From the NCBI GenBank assembly GCA_014379925.1, contig JACMKY010000134.1, positions 1-7,374 on the forward strand: a stretch of 7,374 nucleotides of DNA, read 5' to 3'. Positions 7,163 to 7,374 of the stretch are shown here, piece by piece. This DNA comes from Cytophagales bacterium. Lineage in GTDB: Bacteria > Bacteroidota > Bacteroidia > Cytophagales > ES-bin-26. The stretch's first letter is position 1; every line of letters begins with the position of its first letter. Position numbers and translations under genes: made by a program. Below the pieces are notes generated by a model. The model saw nothing but the letters and a program-made list of their open reading frames with translations, searched no databases and was not told the origin of the DNA.

Positions 7163-7374
7163 ATGAAACTACGCCACTGCCTCACCCTCGGCCTCTCGCT
7201 GTTGCTGCTGCTGGTTGTTACCCGCAGCAAGGAGTCGTCGGATCCGGTGGTGGACGCCGGACCGTACGAATTTCAGCACCCGTCCAACTTCGGCAACCGC
7301 TACACCATCCCGGCCGACAACCCTACCACCAAGGAGGGCGTGCACCTGGGCCGGCTGCTGTTCTACGAAAAGAA
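7163..7374 (+). CDS. Cytochrome c peroxidase / MauG-family protein, N-terminal part (truncated by window)
   Basis: The first 70 codons are present and the frame is still open at the right edge. The start is ATG 7163, followed by a typical export signal: Lys/Arg/His at residues 2-5, a Leu-rich core at about 7-19, then TRSKES. The segment RYTIPADNPTTKEGVHLGRLLFYEK (about 46-70, split by a short linker after the Pro-Ala-Asp) is the characteristic N-terminus of diheme cytochrome c peroxidases, just before the first heme domain. These periplasmic enzymes reduce hydrogen peroxide using electrons from small c-type cytochromes. The heme-binding CxxCH motifs would lie beyond the window, so activity cannot be judged. 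Most relatives I recall in this phylum have a lipobox cysteine at the end of the Leu-rich core; here that region reads VVTRSKE without Cys, so the mature protein may be soluble or held by an uncleaved anchor. The gene lies 154 bp after the ypdA-like gene. Confidence 0.8.
   Translation, partial: MKLRHCLTLGLSLLLLLVVTRSKESSDPVVDAGPYEFQHPSNFGNRYTIPADNPTTKEGVHLGRLLFYEK

Overview
The window most likely comes from a fairly GC-rich member of the Bacteroidota, perhaps a Saprospiria or Cytophagia relative. This is an inference from four things. Start codons lack clear Shine-Dalgarno sequences. Short TACTTTG boxes resembling the phylum's -7 promoter element lie before two genes. A YpdA-type bacillithiol disulfide reductase is present. 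The N-terminus of a diheme cytochrome c peroxidase of the kind common in this phylum lies at the right edge. All supported genes read on the + strand.

Left part (1-1766): two tandem paralogous genes of about 275-280 codons encode a protein family I do not recognise. The copies share their start region, about 20 bp of upstream sequence and a nearly identical 3' third, but their middles are strongly diverged. This mosaic suggests tandem duplication followed by gene conversion, or recombination with another family member. It is the least explained part of the window.

Gap (1767-2093): about 330 bp without a convincing gene. It holds a perfect short palindrome (1839-1851) that may belong to a dispersed repeat, and a possible promoter box just before the next gene.

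Centre (about 2094-5891): a large SNF2-family ATPase with the complete helicase motif set at its C-terminus, two CxCx7CxH SWIM-like zinc fingers at its N-terminus, and a long middle region I cannot assign.

Right part (5983-7374): after 91 bp containing an 8-bp inverted repeat comes a complete FAD/NAD(P)-dependent YpdA-like oxidoreductase starting at TTG. After a further 154 bp come the first 70 codons of a cytochrome c peroxidase/MauG-family protein, cut by the window edge. Both redox proteins fit oxidative-stress handling: thiol redox in the cytoplasm and peroxide reduction in the envelope. The intergenic gaps do not show that they form an operon. No RNA genes, CRISPR array, transposase or complete defence system were seen.
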